Below, piece by piece: positions 52,359 through 59,379 of a stretch of 59,379 bases of DNA. The notes under the pieces were generated by a model. The model was not told the DNA's origin. It saw only the letters and a program-made list of their open reading frames with translations, and made no database searches. Positions within the stretch are counted from its first letter, which is position 1, and each line of letters begins with the position of its first letter. Made by a program: the position numbers and the translations under genes. The stretch spans positions 1 to 59,379 of the forward strand of contig JAFOOX010000070.1 in NCBI GenBank assembly GCA_017425245.1, in the 5' to 3' direction. The stretch is from Gammaproteobacteria bacterium. Lineage in GTDB: Bacteria > Pseudomonadota > Gammaproteobacteria > Enterobacterales > Neiellaceae.

Positions 52359-53470
52359 GCGAGCTCCGTCTCCACCATCACCAAAACGCCACGGTCGTGG
52401 TTGAAATGGATGGCCAGTCGCCACAGATCTGCTGCCCTTGGCAGCTCAGCAGTCAGTGCCGCGGCCTAGGCCACATTCATAGTGATCAGCACCTGCAATA
52501 TCTGACCAGCATGGAAGCAGACACCTGCCTCAATCATCTGTTTGATGCGCTGCGCATCGGCGGCACCATATGTGTTGAGGTCCCCGATCTCGATCACTAC
52601 GCCCGCTTGTGGCTGGATGCCGAGTGGGACGAAAGCCAGTTGCGCAATGTTGATTCTGCAGCCCGCCGCGCCTTTGCTGCTTTTTATGGATGGCAGCGTG
52701 GCGGTAATCCGCTGATGGCCGACTATGCGCCCGATCATGATGATTGCCATCGCTCAGGCTATAACGCGCGGCGCCTGGCTTTTCTGCTCAAGCGCATCGG
52801 CTTTGTTGATGTGGCGGTCAGCCTGCCACAGCCGGGACTGCTGCGCGGCGAAGGGCGCAAGACCATGAACAAGGGCGAACGACAGATATCGCCCGACTAT
52901 CGCAATATCCGTCAGGATCACCTTAACCGCTATCGCTTTGCCATCCATCAGCTTGCCGACCACCGGCCGCGCCGGATCCTCGACCTGGCCTGTGGCATCG
53001 GTTATGGCTCGGCCTTATTGGCGCGGGAGCTGGGCGCCGAGGTGGTGGCCGTTGATATCGATGATGGCGCCATTGCCTATGCCCGTCAGCACTACGCGGT
53101 GCCGGGTGTCCATTTCATGCAGGCCGATGCCCGTCAGTTGGTGCTGCCGGCTGGCCATTTCGATGCGGTGGTCTCTTTTGAGACCATCGAGCATGTGGAT
53201 TTTGCCGCAGAGCTGCTGGCTACCTTTGCCGGTCTGCTCAAGCCGGGCGGCATGCTGGTGGCATCCACGCCGAATCAGGCCGTGATGCCCTTCAGTGTCG
53301 AACGTTTTCCGTTCCATGTGCGCCATTTCACCGTGACCGAAATTGTGTCGCTGGTGGCAGCCGCTGGTTTTGACGTAGATGCCCGCTATACCCAGCCTGA
53401 TTCCCTGATAGGCGAGGTGACGGCGGGTGACGATGGCGCCTTTACCCTGCTGGTCGCTCACAAGCCATGA
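52355..53470 (+). CDS. Two-module SAM methyltransferase
   Basis: 371 residues. The C-terminal module is a complete class I methyltransferase: ILDLACGIGYGSALLARELGAEVVAVDID near residues 209-237, DARQLVLPAGHFDAVVSFETIEHV, and LLKPGGMLVASTPN. The N-terminal 160 residues show only the second half of such a fold (LFDALRIGGTICVEVPDLDHY...LLKRIGFVDV) without motif I. It is thus a degenerate methyltransferase fused to an active one. The ATG overlaps the upstream stop; GAGGA precedes it. It may O-methylate the glycan. Confidence 0.85.
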   Translation: MSELRLHHHQNATVVVEMDGQSPQICCPWQLSSQCRGLGHIHSDQHLQYLTSMEADTCLNHLFDALRIGGTICVEVPDLDHYARLWLDAEWDESQLRNVDSAARRAFAAFYGWQRGGNPLMADYAPDHDDCHRSGYNARRLAFLLKRIGFVDVAVSLPQPGLLRGEGRKTMNKGERQISPDYRNIRQDHLNRYRFAIHQLADHRPRRILDLACGIGYGSALLARELGAEVVAVDIDDGAIAYARQHYAVPGVHFMQADARQLVLPAGHFDAVVSFETIEHVDFAAELLATFAGLLKPGGMLVASTPNQAVMPFSVERFPFHVRHFTVTEIVSLVAAAGFDVDARYTQPDSLIGEVTAGDDGAFTLLVAHKP

Positions 53471-54660
53471 GCGCGGTAGATTCGCCCCTGTTTTCGGTGA
53501 TCATTCCGGTCTACAACCGCGTGGTTGAGTTGGCGCGGGCCATCGACTCGGTGTTTGCCCAGAGCCTGCAGGATTTCGAGGTGCTGGTGGTGGATGACGG
53601 CTCTGACGACGAGCGGGCTGCCGCTATCGCCAGCCAGGTGCATGGCTATGGTCAACCACGGCTGCGGCTGATCCGTTACAGCCCCAACCGCAACGGCGCC
53701 TATGCCCGCAACCGTGGCATTGAGGCAGCGTGCGGCCGTTACCTCTGTTTCCTCGATTCGGACGATGAGTGGCTGGCGGGCAAGCTGGCATCGGTCAGCC
53801 ACATGATCAAGGCGCAACCCGGCGCGCGCCTGTGCTATCACCAATATCGCAATCAGGGCGGCGGTCAGGGGGCAGTCGCGTTGCCGGTTCGCGGCATTGC
53901 GGCAGGCCAGAGTGTGGCTGAGTACAGCTTTTGTCAGAATCGTGGCGGCGGCATTCAGTCGAGTTGCCTGACAGTCGAAGCCGGATTAGCCAAAGCGACC
54001 CTGTTCAATGAGGCGTTGCGCGGCCACCAGGATTGGGACTTTGTCTTGCGCCTCGGTGCGCAGGTGTCGCAGATCCTGTTCATTGCTGAGCCGCTGACCA
54101 TCCGTCACGTTGGTGAGGGGCACGGTGACATGGTATCGCGCAGCCTTGATTACCCGTTTTCGTTGCAGTTCATCCGTGACTACGAGCGCTATTTTTCATG
54201 GCGTGCTCAAGCCGCATACGGCGCTTATGTGCTTACTGCCAGACGTTTGATGCATGGGCCCAGTGCAACCTTTACCCGCTATCAATTGCTGGCCTGGATC
54301 TTTTATCCGCGCCATTGCTGGCAGCAGTACCGCAAAATCCGCCATCTCCATCGGCGTTGTCGTCAGCTGATAGCCCGCTGCCGCGCTCAGGGGTTGATGC
54401 GTGTTGGCTTGGTCGGCTGGAATGACTACTGCCGCTTTTTTTTGGGCCATTACCGCCAGCAGTTACAGGTGGTGGCACTCATCGACCAGTGTCGGCGCGG
54501 CACCGTTGACGGACTGCCGGCTGTTCGGCCGGTAGCCGCCATCAGCCCTGCCGAGTGGCAGCAGCTGGAGGCACTGGTCACCATGACTGACCATCATCAT
54601 GAATCGATGCGCCGGGATCTGGCGCCCTATGCCCAAGGGCGGCCGCTATTGGCGTTCTAA
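53467..54660 (+). CDS. Family 2 glycosyltransferase with C-terminal extra domain
   Basis: 397 residues. The first 250 are GT-A: FSVIIPVYNRVVELARAIDSVFAQ, VLVVDDGSDDE, and RYLCFLDSDDEWLAGKL with the DSDD motif. From about residue 300 a second domain starts: GLMRVGLVGWNDYCRFFLGHYRQQLQVVALIDQCRRGTVDGLPAVRP, resembling the Rossmann-like N-domain of PglD-type or nucleotide-binding sugar enzymes. The function of the add-on is unclear. It overlaps the preceding gene by 4 bp. Confidence 0.82.
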   Translation: MSAVDSPLFSVIIPVYNRVVELARAIDSVFAQSLQDFEVLVVDDGSDDERAAAIASQVHGYGQPRLRLIRYSPNRNGAYARNRGIEAACGRYLCFLDSDDEWLAGKLASVSHMIKAQPGARLCYHQYRNQGGGQGAVALPVRGIAAGQSVAEYSFCQNRGGGIQSSCLTVEAGLAKATLFNEALRGHQDWDFVLRLGAQVSQILFIAEPLTIRHVGEGHGDMVSRSLDYPFSLQFIRDYERYFSWRAQAAYGAYVLTARRLMHGPSATFTRYQLLAWIFYPRHCWQQYRKIRHLHRRCRQLIARCRAQGLMRVGLVGWNDYCRFFLGHYRQQLQVVALIDQCRRGTVDGLPAVRPVAAISPAEWQQLEALVTMTDHHHESMRRDLAPYAQGRPLLAF

Positions 54661-54703
54661 CTGACACAAGGGCCAGCGGCAGGCTCGCCAGGAGAACTGA
54701 ATC

Positions 54704-55570
54704 ATGACCGAGCATGTGATCAACAAAAGTATGGACCGGGACGACTTGCTGGCCCCCTGGGCCCAGCCGCGTATAGCCGCGATCAACGCATTGATTGCCA
54801 GGCTCTATGCTGCGGGCACGCCGATGACCTCCTGGTATGGTTCGTTGCCGGAAGACGGCCGCGAGCAGGAGGTGCAACAGGCGCTGGCGCGTGGCGAGCA
54901 GACCACCGTGGGCATGGCCAATCGTGGCCCTGACTATGTGGCGCTGCCGGGCGCGGCCGATGACCTGCGCATCCCCTGGTATTTGTATTGGGAGATCATC
55001 TGGGTAATGACCCACGGTCCGCAGCTGAAACCGGGTTCTCGGGTGCTGGATGCCGGAGGTACGGCCTCGCTGTTCAGTTGCTATCTGGCCTCCCTCGGCC
55101 ATGAATTGCATTCGATTGACCTCAATCAGCGGCTGGTAGCCCAGGGCGAGAAGATCGCCGCAGCCATGGGCTGGAATCTGCATTCCTATGTGATGAACAT
55201 GGCCGAGCTGAGCTTTGCCGATGGCTACTTCGACCATGCCTATTCGATCTGTGTGTTTGAGCACCTCGACCATGAGCTCAAGCAGCGCGCGCTCACAGAG
55301 ATGGCGCGGGTACTGCGGCCGGGCGGGGTGTTGTCGATCACCTTTGATTACCGTAACCCGGCCCCCTATGTGGTGGGCACCGGCCATGATGATCGCCCCC
55401 ACAACCAGCTGGCGACCATGGCCGATCTGCAGCGGGCGTTTTTGTCGACCGGGCTGTTTGAACTGATGGGCAACCCGCAGTTTGTCGATAACGGCAAACG
55501 CTATCTGGTTCACCCGGCGCGTGACGATCGGCCTTACAGTTTTGGTGCACAATTCTTGCGTCGTCGCTGA
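54704..55570 (+). CDS. SAM-dependent methyltransferase
   Basis: 288 residues. Class I fold: GSRVLDAGGTASLFSCYLASLGHELHSIDLNQ near residues 108-139, MAELSFADGYFDHAYSICVFEHL, and MARVLRPGGVLSITFDY. A ~100-residue N-terminal extension precedes the domain. The ATG follows a GCCAGGAGAACTGAATC leader. It probably methylates a sugar of the flagellar glycan; the substrate is not known. Confidence 0.85.
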   Translation: MTEHVINKSMDRDDLLAPWAQPRIAAINALIARLYAAGTPMTSWYGSLPEDGREQEVQQALARGEQTTVGMANRGPDYVALPGAADDLRIPWYLYWEIIWVMTHGPQLKPGSRVLDAGGTASLFSCYLASLGHELHSIDLNQRLVAQGEKIAAAMGWNLHSYVMNMAELSFADGYFDHAYSICVFEHLDHELKQRALTEMARVLRPGGVLSITFDYRNPAPYVVGTGHDDRPHNQLATMADLQRAFLSTGLFELMGNPQFVDNGKRYLVHPARDDRPYSFGAQFLRRR

Positions 55571-55597
55571 TCGCTGGCAGCAACAGGAGCCGCATCG

Positions 55598-56578
55598 ATG
55601 ACTGAGATCTTGGTTGATATTGCCATTTGCACCTACAACCGGGCCAGCTATGTGGCCAATGCCCTGCGCCTGTTACTGCCCCAGTTGCCCGTTGACGGTC
55701 GGGTGGGGGTGATGGTGGTCGATAACAACTGCAGCGACGACACCGCCACCCAGGTGGCCACATTGCAGCAGCAGTGGCCGTTGCTGCGCTATGAACGATG
55801 CCGGGTGCAGGGGTTGGGGCATGCCCGCAACCATGCGCTGGCAGCAACCAGCGCCCCCTGGCTGGCCTTTCTTGATGACGATGCTGAGCCGGCCGATGAC
55901 TGGGTGGCCCAGCTGTTGCGGTTGATCGACGATGGCCAGTTCGATGCCTTCGGCGGCGTCTATTACGCCTGGTTTGCGGAAGGGCAGGTGCCGTGGTTCA
56001 AGCCGCATTACGCCAGCAACGACAGCGTGGTCGCACAAGGAGATGAGTTCCGTTTGACCAGTGGCTATTTCTCAGGGGGCATCGCGGCCTATCGTGCGGA
56101 GCTGTTGCGTCAGGCTGGCGGATTTCCAACGTCGCTGGGTATGCACGGCGTGGCGATAGGCTATGGCGAGGAGACCGCCGCTCAACGGCGGATGGCGATC
56201 GCTGGCGGCCGCCTCGGATTCAGTCGACGCTGGACCATGCGTCATCTGGTGCCCTTGCGCAAACAGCGCTGGCAGTGGGAATGGCAGCGTCAATTTGCCC
56301 TCGGTCGCGATTTTTGGGCCATTTTTGACAAGCCGGCCCAGCCCGCAACCTTGTGGCTCTACCTCAAGATTGAGGTTCGTCAGTGCCTGCAAGTGACCGG
56401 TGAGGCCCTGCGGCGCTTCTGGCAGCAGGGGCGCTGGCAGAATCTTGCCTTTGAAACCGCGCGCTGGGCTCGCTCACCGGGATTGGTATGGGGCTACCGT
56501 GGGCGACGATTGAGTGCTCGACAGCATGCCGCTCAGTTCTCCGGCGCGGATAGCACTGGCAAGAAGGGCCCGCAGTGA
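55598..56578 (+). CDS. Family 2 glycosyltransferase
   Basis: 326 residues. VDIAICTYNRASYVANALRLLLPQ, VMVVDNNCSDDTATQV, HARNHALAATSAPWLAFLDDDAEPADDWV with the DDD metal motif, and LGMHGVAIGYGEETAAQRRMA match GT2 enzymes of the WaaE or rhamnosyl type. Tryptophan- and arginine-rich helices at the end may touch the membrane. ACAGGAG precedes the ATG. Confidence 0.85.
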   Translation: MTEILVDIAICTYNRASYVANALRLLLPQLPVDGRVGVMVVDNNCSDDTATQVATLQQQWPLLRYERCRVQGLGHARNHALAATSAPWLAFLDDDAEPADDWVAQLLRLIDDGQFDAFGGVYYAWFAEGQVPWFKPHYASNDSVVAQGDEFRLTSGYFSGGIAAYRAELLRQAGGFPTSLGMHGVAIGYGEETAAQRRMAIAGGRLGFSRRWTMRHLVPLRKQRWQWEWQRQFALGRDFWAIFDKPAQPATLWLYLKIEVRQCLQVTGEALRRFWQQGRWQNLAFETARWARSPGLVWGYRGRRLSARQHAAQFSGADSTGKKGPQ

Positions 56579-57573
56579 TGGCCACAGTCAGTGTCTTGAT
56601 GCCGGTATTCAATACCAGTGCCTATCTGGGCCAGGCCATTGCCTCAATCTTGGCGCAGGAGTACGGCGATTTCCGGTTCTACATCCTCGACGATGCTTCC
56701 AGTGATGACTCCTGGCTGATCATTCAAGGTTATGCCGCAGCCGATAGCCGCATTGTGGCGCTGAGAAATTCGACTAACGAAGGAATAGCGCGTAGCCGTG
56801 ACAGGCTAATTGCCCAGGTCGCTACACCCTATTTTGCGTGGATGGACTCGGATGACATTTCAACGCCGGATCGTTTGCGTTGCCAAGTGGCCTGTCTTGA
56901 TGCCCACCCACAGGTGGTAGCAGTGAGTTCGGGGTACGTCATCCTGGGTGCCGAGCGTACCCTAGTGAAGCGATCGTCGCCGTCAAAACTGGCGGTAGAC
57001 ATGCTTTTTAGCAACCAGATCGTCAATCCTGCTGCCATGGTGAGAACTGCTGCGGCGCAAGCAAGTGCGTTCTCATTTGCCAGCTGCGGGGTGAAAAGTG
57101 CGACCGACTATGCGTTCTGGATCGCCATGAGCAGACAGGGCCAGCTGGCTGTGCTGCCAAGGGTGCATCTCCATTACCGGATTCATGCGGGTCAGGAATC
57201 TACTGCCAATAAGCAGCTGCAGCGGATGAGTGCCAAGCAACTGGCGGCGGAGCAATTACGCGCGTTCGGCCTTGAGGTGCCGGCGGCAGTCGTCCCAGAT
57301 CTTTATCTGTTTGCAGGTGACCAACCAGTCACCACGGCTGAAACCGTTGGTGACTTGTACTTGAGTTTATTGCAATTAAACCGCACCACACGAGCGTTTG
57401 ACGAATCGCTGTTACGGGGCAGGCTGGCCGAGAATTATGCACGTTACTGCAAATTTTTTGGCGCTGGTGGTGTGCGCGCGTTTATCCAATACCTGGGCTG
57501 GCGGTCGCTACTACCCATGCGCTATTGTGGATTGCACTTTATCTGGCGTTGTCTGACCTACACTGGCGATTGA
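56578..57573 (+). CDS. Family 2 glycosyltransferase
   Basis: 331 residues. ATVSVLMPVFNTSAYLGQAIASILAQEYGDFRFYILDDASSD at the start and YFAWMDSDDISTPDRL with the DSDD motif mark GT2. LHYRIHAGQEST near residue 200 follows. The ATG overlaps the upstream stop as TGATG; a GTG three bases earlier is unlikely. Codon use is slightly more AT-rich than in earlier island genes. Confidence 0.85.
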   Translation: MATVSVLMPVFNTSAYLGQAIASILAQEYGDFRFYILDDASSDDSWLIIQGYAAADSRIVALRNSTNEGIARSRDRLIAQVATPYFAWMDSDDISTPDRLRCQVACLDAHPQVVAVSSGYVILGAERTLVKRSSPSKLAVDMLFSNQIVNPAAMVRTAAAQASAFSFASCGVKSATDYAFWIAMSRQGQLAVLPRVHLHYRIHAGQESTANKQLQRMSAKQLAAEQLRAFGLEVPAAVVPDLYLFAGDQPVTTAETVGDLYLSLLQLNRTTRAFDESLLRGRLAENYARYCKFFGAGGVRAFIQYLGWRSLLPMRYCGLHFIWRCLTYTGD

Positions 57574-57649
57574 CGCACGAATGGTCGCCGCCAATGGCTG
57601 TATGCTAGCTGCGGCGCGGCAAGACGAATGGAACAGGAGCGTCAGACAC

Positions 57650-58315
57650 ATGGTTGATTCATTCTATCAATGCCCTTTGTGTGGTTTTACGGGTGAGTTA
57701 CTGACGTTTCGTGGTCGATTGCACGCCCAGTGTCCCCAGTGTCGAAGTCTGGAGCGTCACCGCCTGCAATATGCGGTATTGATGCAGGTCTTTGCCCGCT
57801 GGTCGCCGGCCGGGAAAGCAGCACTGCACTTCGCACCTGAAGCCAGCTTTAAAGCGCTCTTCGCCAGAACCTTCCTGCATTATGAAACTGCGGATTTGGC
57901 GGCCAAGGACGTTGATCATCAAGTCGATTTGCAGCGCTTGCCGTTTGCGGACCAGAGTTACGACTTTGTCTTTGCCTCACATGTCCTGGAGCATGTAGCT
58001 GATGATCAGCAAGCAATTTCAGAGATTCGCAGAATTCTGCGGCCTGACGGTATCGCCATTTTGCCGGTGCCGGTTGTCGTTGAAAAAACGATTGAATTTA
58101 GCGAGCCGAATCCACTGCAGGACTACCATGTGCGGGCACCCGGCCTGGACTACTACGAGCGCTATCAGACGCGATTTTCACGAGTAGAAACCTATTCGTC
58201 ATGTGATGTCGACGCGGCCTGTCAGCCATTTATCTATGTGAATACTGACTGTGATAGCCCGCTGCGCGTGGATGGCGCCAAGCTACGGGATCTGGTACCG
58301 GTGTGTTATGTGTAG
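57650..58315 (+). CDS. Methyltransferase with zinc-ribbon N-terminus
   Basis: 221 residues. CPLC and CPQC pairs within the first 30 residues suggest a zinc ribbon, followed by SLERHRLQYAVLMQVF and a class I methyltransferase: ALHFAPEASFKALFA, VDLQRLPFADQSYDFVFASHVLEHVADDQQAISEIRRILRPDG. The glycine-rich motif I is unusually poor, as in many members of this subfamily. The start was set at MVDSFYQCPLC because AGGAG lies upstream. It closes the island. Confidence 0.8.
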   Translation: MVDSFYQCPLCGFTGELLTFRGRLHAQCPQCRSLERHRLQYAVLMQVFARWSPAGKAALHFAPEASFKALFARTFLHYETADLAAKDVDHQVDLQRLPFADQSYDFVFASHVLEHVADDQQAISEIRRILRPDGIAILPVPVVVEKTIEFSEPNPLQDYHVRAPGLDYYERYQTRFSRVETYSSCDVDAACQPFIYVNTDCDSPLRVDGAKLRDLVPVCYV

Positions 58316-58521
58316 GTGGGTGATAAAGCGAAAATTATATTGCCCTGAGTAATCGTTGAGGAGGTCGCTAAAATTTATGATTCTGACCCTGAGGTATAGC
58401 TATGGTGAGGGGCTAGCAACGCTTGGCCTGAATTACAGTCGACGGAGTTGAACGGGCGGTCGGTGTAAAAAGCCGGCGTGACTGGCCCCAGAAGAGTGGC
58501 CCTTAATGATTAATCCAACAG

Positions 58522-58959
58522 CTAGAAGGGTTGTCCATTATTGATCGGGACGGCTATTTCGCTTCGCCATGAGCTACCGTTTGAAGTAATGCTCGAACCA
58601 TGTGCGACCAATGCTACAACATCATCTCCTTGCGCTGTATTAGTCCACTTGATGATGGCGTGGCCAAAATTTGGCGCACCCTTCAGAAGGATTAATCCAG
58701 AAGACTTGGCTGCCAGCCCTGAATTTGAGTTTATAAAGTTGGTATAAGAGAACGGCGCGACTTGATTTCCGCTCTTATCAAGCAAATCAATCTCAACATT
58801 TACATCACTATCCGATATATTCGTGATGTATATATATGTTCTGATATTTTCGCCATCATTAACTGACCAATGCGGAACAATTGCTTTCCCTCCCCCTGCA
58901 TATGCTGAAACAGAAAAAACACATATCAAAAAAAACAAAACATGCGTGCTAAATTTCAT
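58522..58959 (-). CDS. Small secreted protein of unknown function
   Basis: 145 residues with a clear signal peptide (MKFSTHVLFFLICVFSVSAYAGG). The mature part is rich in beta-forming segments with Asn and Ser (RTYIYITNISDSDVNVEIDLLDKSGNQV, GLILLKGAPNFGHAIIKW), like an immunoglobulin-type or adhesin fold. The family is not recognised. Its base composition is markedly AT-rich compared with the rest of the window, which suggests transfer. It stands alone beside the right-hand IS. Confidence 0.65.
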   Translation of the reverse strand: MKFSTHVLFFLICVFSVSAYAGGGKAIVPHWSVNDGENIRTYIYITNISDSDVNVEIDLLDKSGNQVAPFSYTNFINSNSGLAAKSSGLILLKGAPNFGHAIIKWTNTAQGDDVVALVAHGSSITSNGSSWRSEIAVPINNGQPF

Positions 58960-59154
58960 CTAGTTGGCTCCTGTTTAGGATGCGTCACAAAATTTTAATG
59001 ACGCGAAAAGAGTGTATTGCTCTGATGTCTGGTTTAGCCAGGGGATAATACTGGCTACGTGACGGCGATCACGGGATTTCCGTTGCTCATGTCTTAGTTA
59101 TCGTGTCTGGAAACTTTTTGGCTAACCGGCCCTGAGTATAGAACCAGGGCTAAC

Positions 59155-59177
59155 GCATGTTCATAAATTGAACATGC
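59155..59177 (-). repeat. Perfect inverted repeat over the transposase stop codon
   Basis: This is the same 9-bp stem and 5-base loop as at 107-129, here in the right-hand IS copy. Confidence 0.7.
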
Positions 59178-59379
59178 CCATGCATTCAAACAGGTAGTCC
59201 TCATTCAAGCAGCACAGCTTTCGCTTGTTGGCCATCGAGAGCTTGCGCGATGTGTTCTGCTTGAGGATGTTGAGGATCCATTGCCGGAGGACCGCCAGAT
59301 TTTCTGCGGCATGACCGACGCGCGCACCGAGGCTATCTTCGTTGAAGGCAATATCCAAGGCCCAGTGCAGCTGGTTCTC
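59161..59379 (-). CDS. ISAs1-family transposase, C-terminal fragment
   Basis: About 72 residues are visible, open at the window edge. ENQLHWALDIAFNED contains the ISAs1 motif with the catalytic Glu, followed by GHAAENLAVLRQWILNILKQ and the KRK...DYL tail. It stops at 59161-59163. The frame continues beyond 59379, so no start can be given. Confidence 0.85.
   Translation of the reverse strand, partial: ENQLHWALDIAFNEDSLGARVGHAAENLAVLRQWILNILKQNTSRKLSMANKRKLCCLNEDYLFECMGMFNL

Larger units (their letters stand above)
59145..59379 (-). mobile_element. ISAs1-family insertion sequence, 3' end (inverted copy)
   Basis: Bases 59145-59283 are the exact inverted match of 1-139; the rest runs further into the element. 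The outer end reads CAGGGCTAACGCATG. The flanking bases before it (TATAGAAC) differ from those after the left copy. Confidence 0.85.

Noticed and set aside
58377..58448. A 23-codon frame after a GAGGAGG sequence
   Set aside because: The spacing from the Shine-Dalgarno-like run to the ATG is about 12 bp, and nothing else supports expression.

Overview
The window looks like a chromosomal segment of a motile gammaproteobacterium of fairly high GC. The evidence is a polar-type flagellar cluster with RpoN (sigma-54) and FliA (sigma-28) promoter motifs, the FlgO/FlgP/FlgT trio known from Vibrio, Aeromonas and Shewanella-like bacteria, AceK, malate synthase A, and a bacterial-type ProS with an editing insertion. 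The genus cannot be fixed from the sequence. Both ends fall inside copies of one ISAs1-family insertion sequence in inverted orientation, with their 3' ends facing inward, so the window may simply be a contig bounded by a repeat.

Left part (1-9.4 kb): next to the IS end is a minus-strand cassette of a Tae4-like type VI amidase effector, a small membrane protein, a lipoprotein and a signal-peptidase-I homologue whose catalytic lysine position holds methionine. Then come proS with a strong terminator and a hairpin-rich spacer, a RIO/Kae1-like small kinase, a secreted protein, aceK, and a phd/vapC toxin-antitoxin pair.

Middle (9.4-21 kb): one ORF encodes a MalF-MalG maltose permease fusion that seems to have lost both EAA loops, the sites that dock the MalK ATPase. 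It is followed by aceB, a small unknown gene, a nonsense-interrupted gamma-glutamylcyclotransferase, mutT, a MarC-family gene, a chemoreceptor, a 2-hydroxyacid dehydrogenase, an Smr-domain gene, a TraB/GumN gene, and a tRNA-Arg(CCU) gene split by a group I intron of about 232 nt.

Flagellar cluster (21-42.8 kb): flgT diverges from flgO-flgP; then flgA and flgM-flgN (with a near-consensus sigma-28 promoter), cheV, cheR, flgBCDE, flgFGHIJ, flgKL, two short flagellins, flaG, fliD, fliS and a fliT-like gene. Sigma-54 motifs precede flgO, flgB and flgF. The first flagellin has a weaker sigma-54-like site and the second a sigma-28 promoter.

Flagellin glycosylation island (42.9-58.3 kb): a Maf-type glycosyltransferase, PseI and PseG on the plus strand converge on a minus-strand operon of a PseH-like acetyltransferase, an acyl carrier protein, an acyl-adenylating ligase and a FabG-like reductase. 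Then follow four family 2 glycosyltransferases, a capsule-synthesis-type transferase and three methyltransferases. The set suggests a pseudaminic-acid-like sugar with a carrier-delivered acyl group and further glycosyl and methyl decoration. PseB, PseC and PseF are not in the window. A low-GC secreted protein precedes the right-hand IS.
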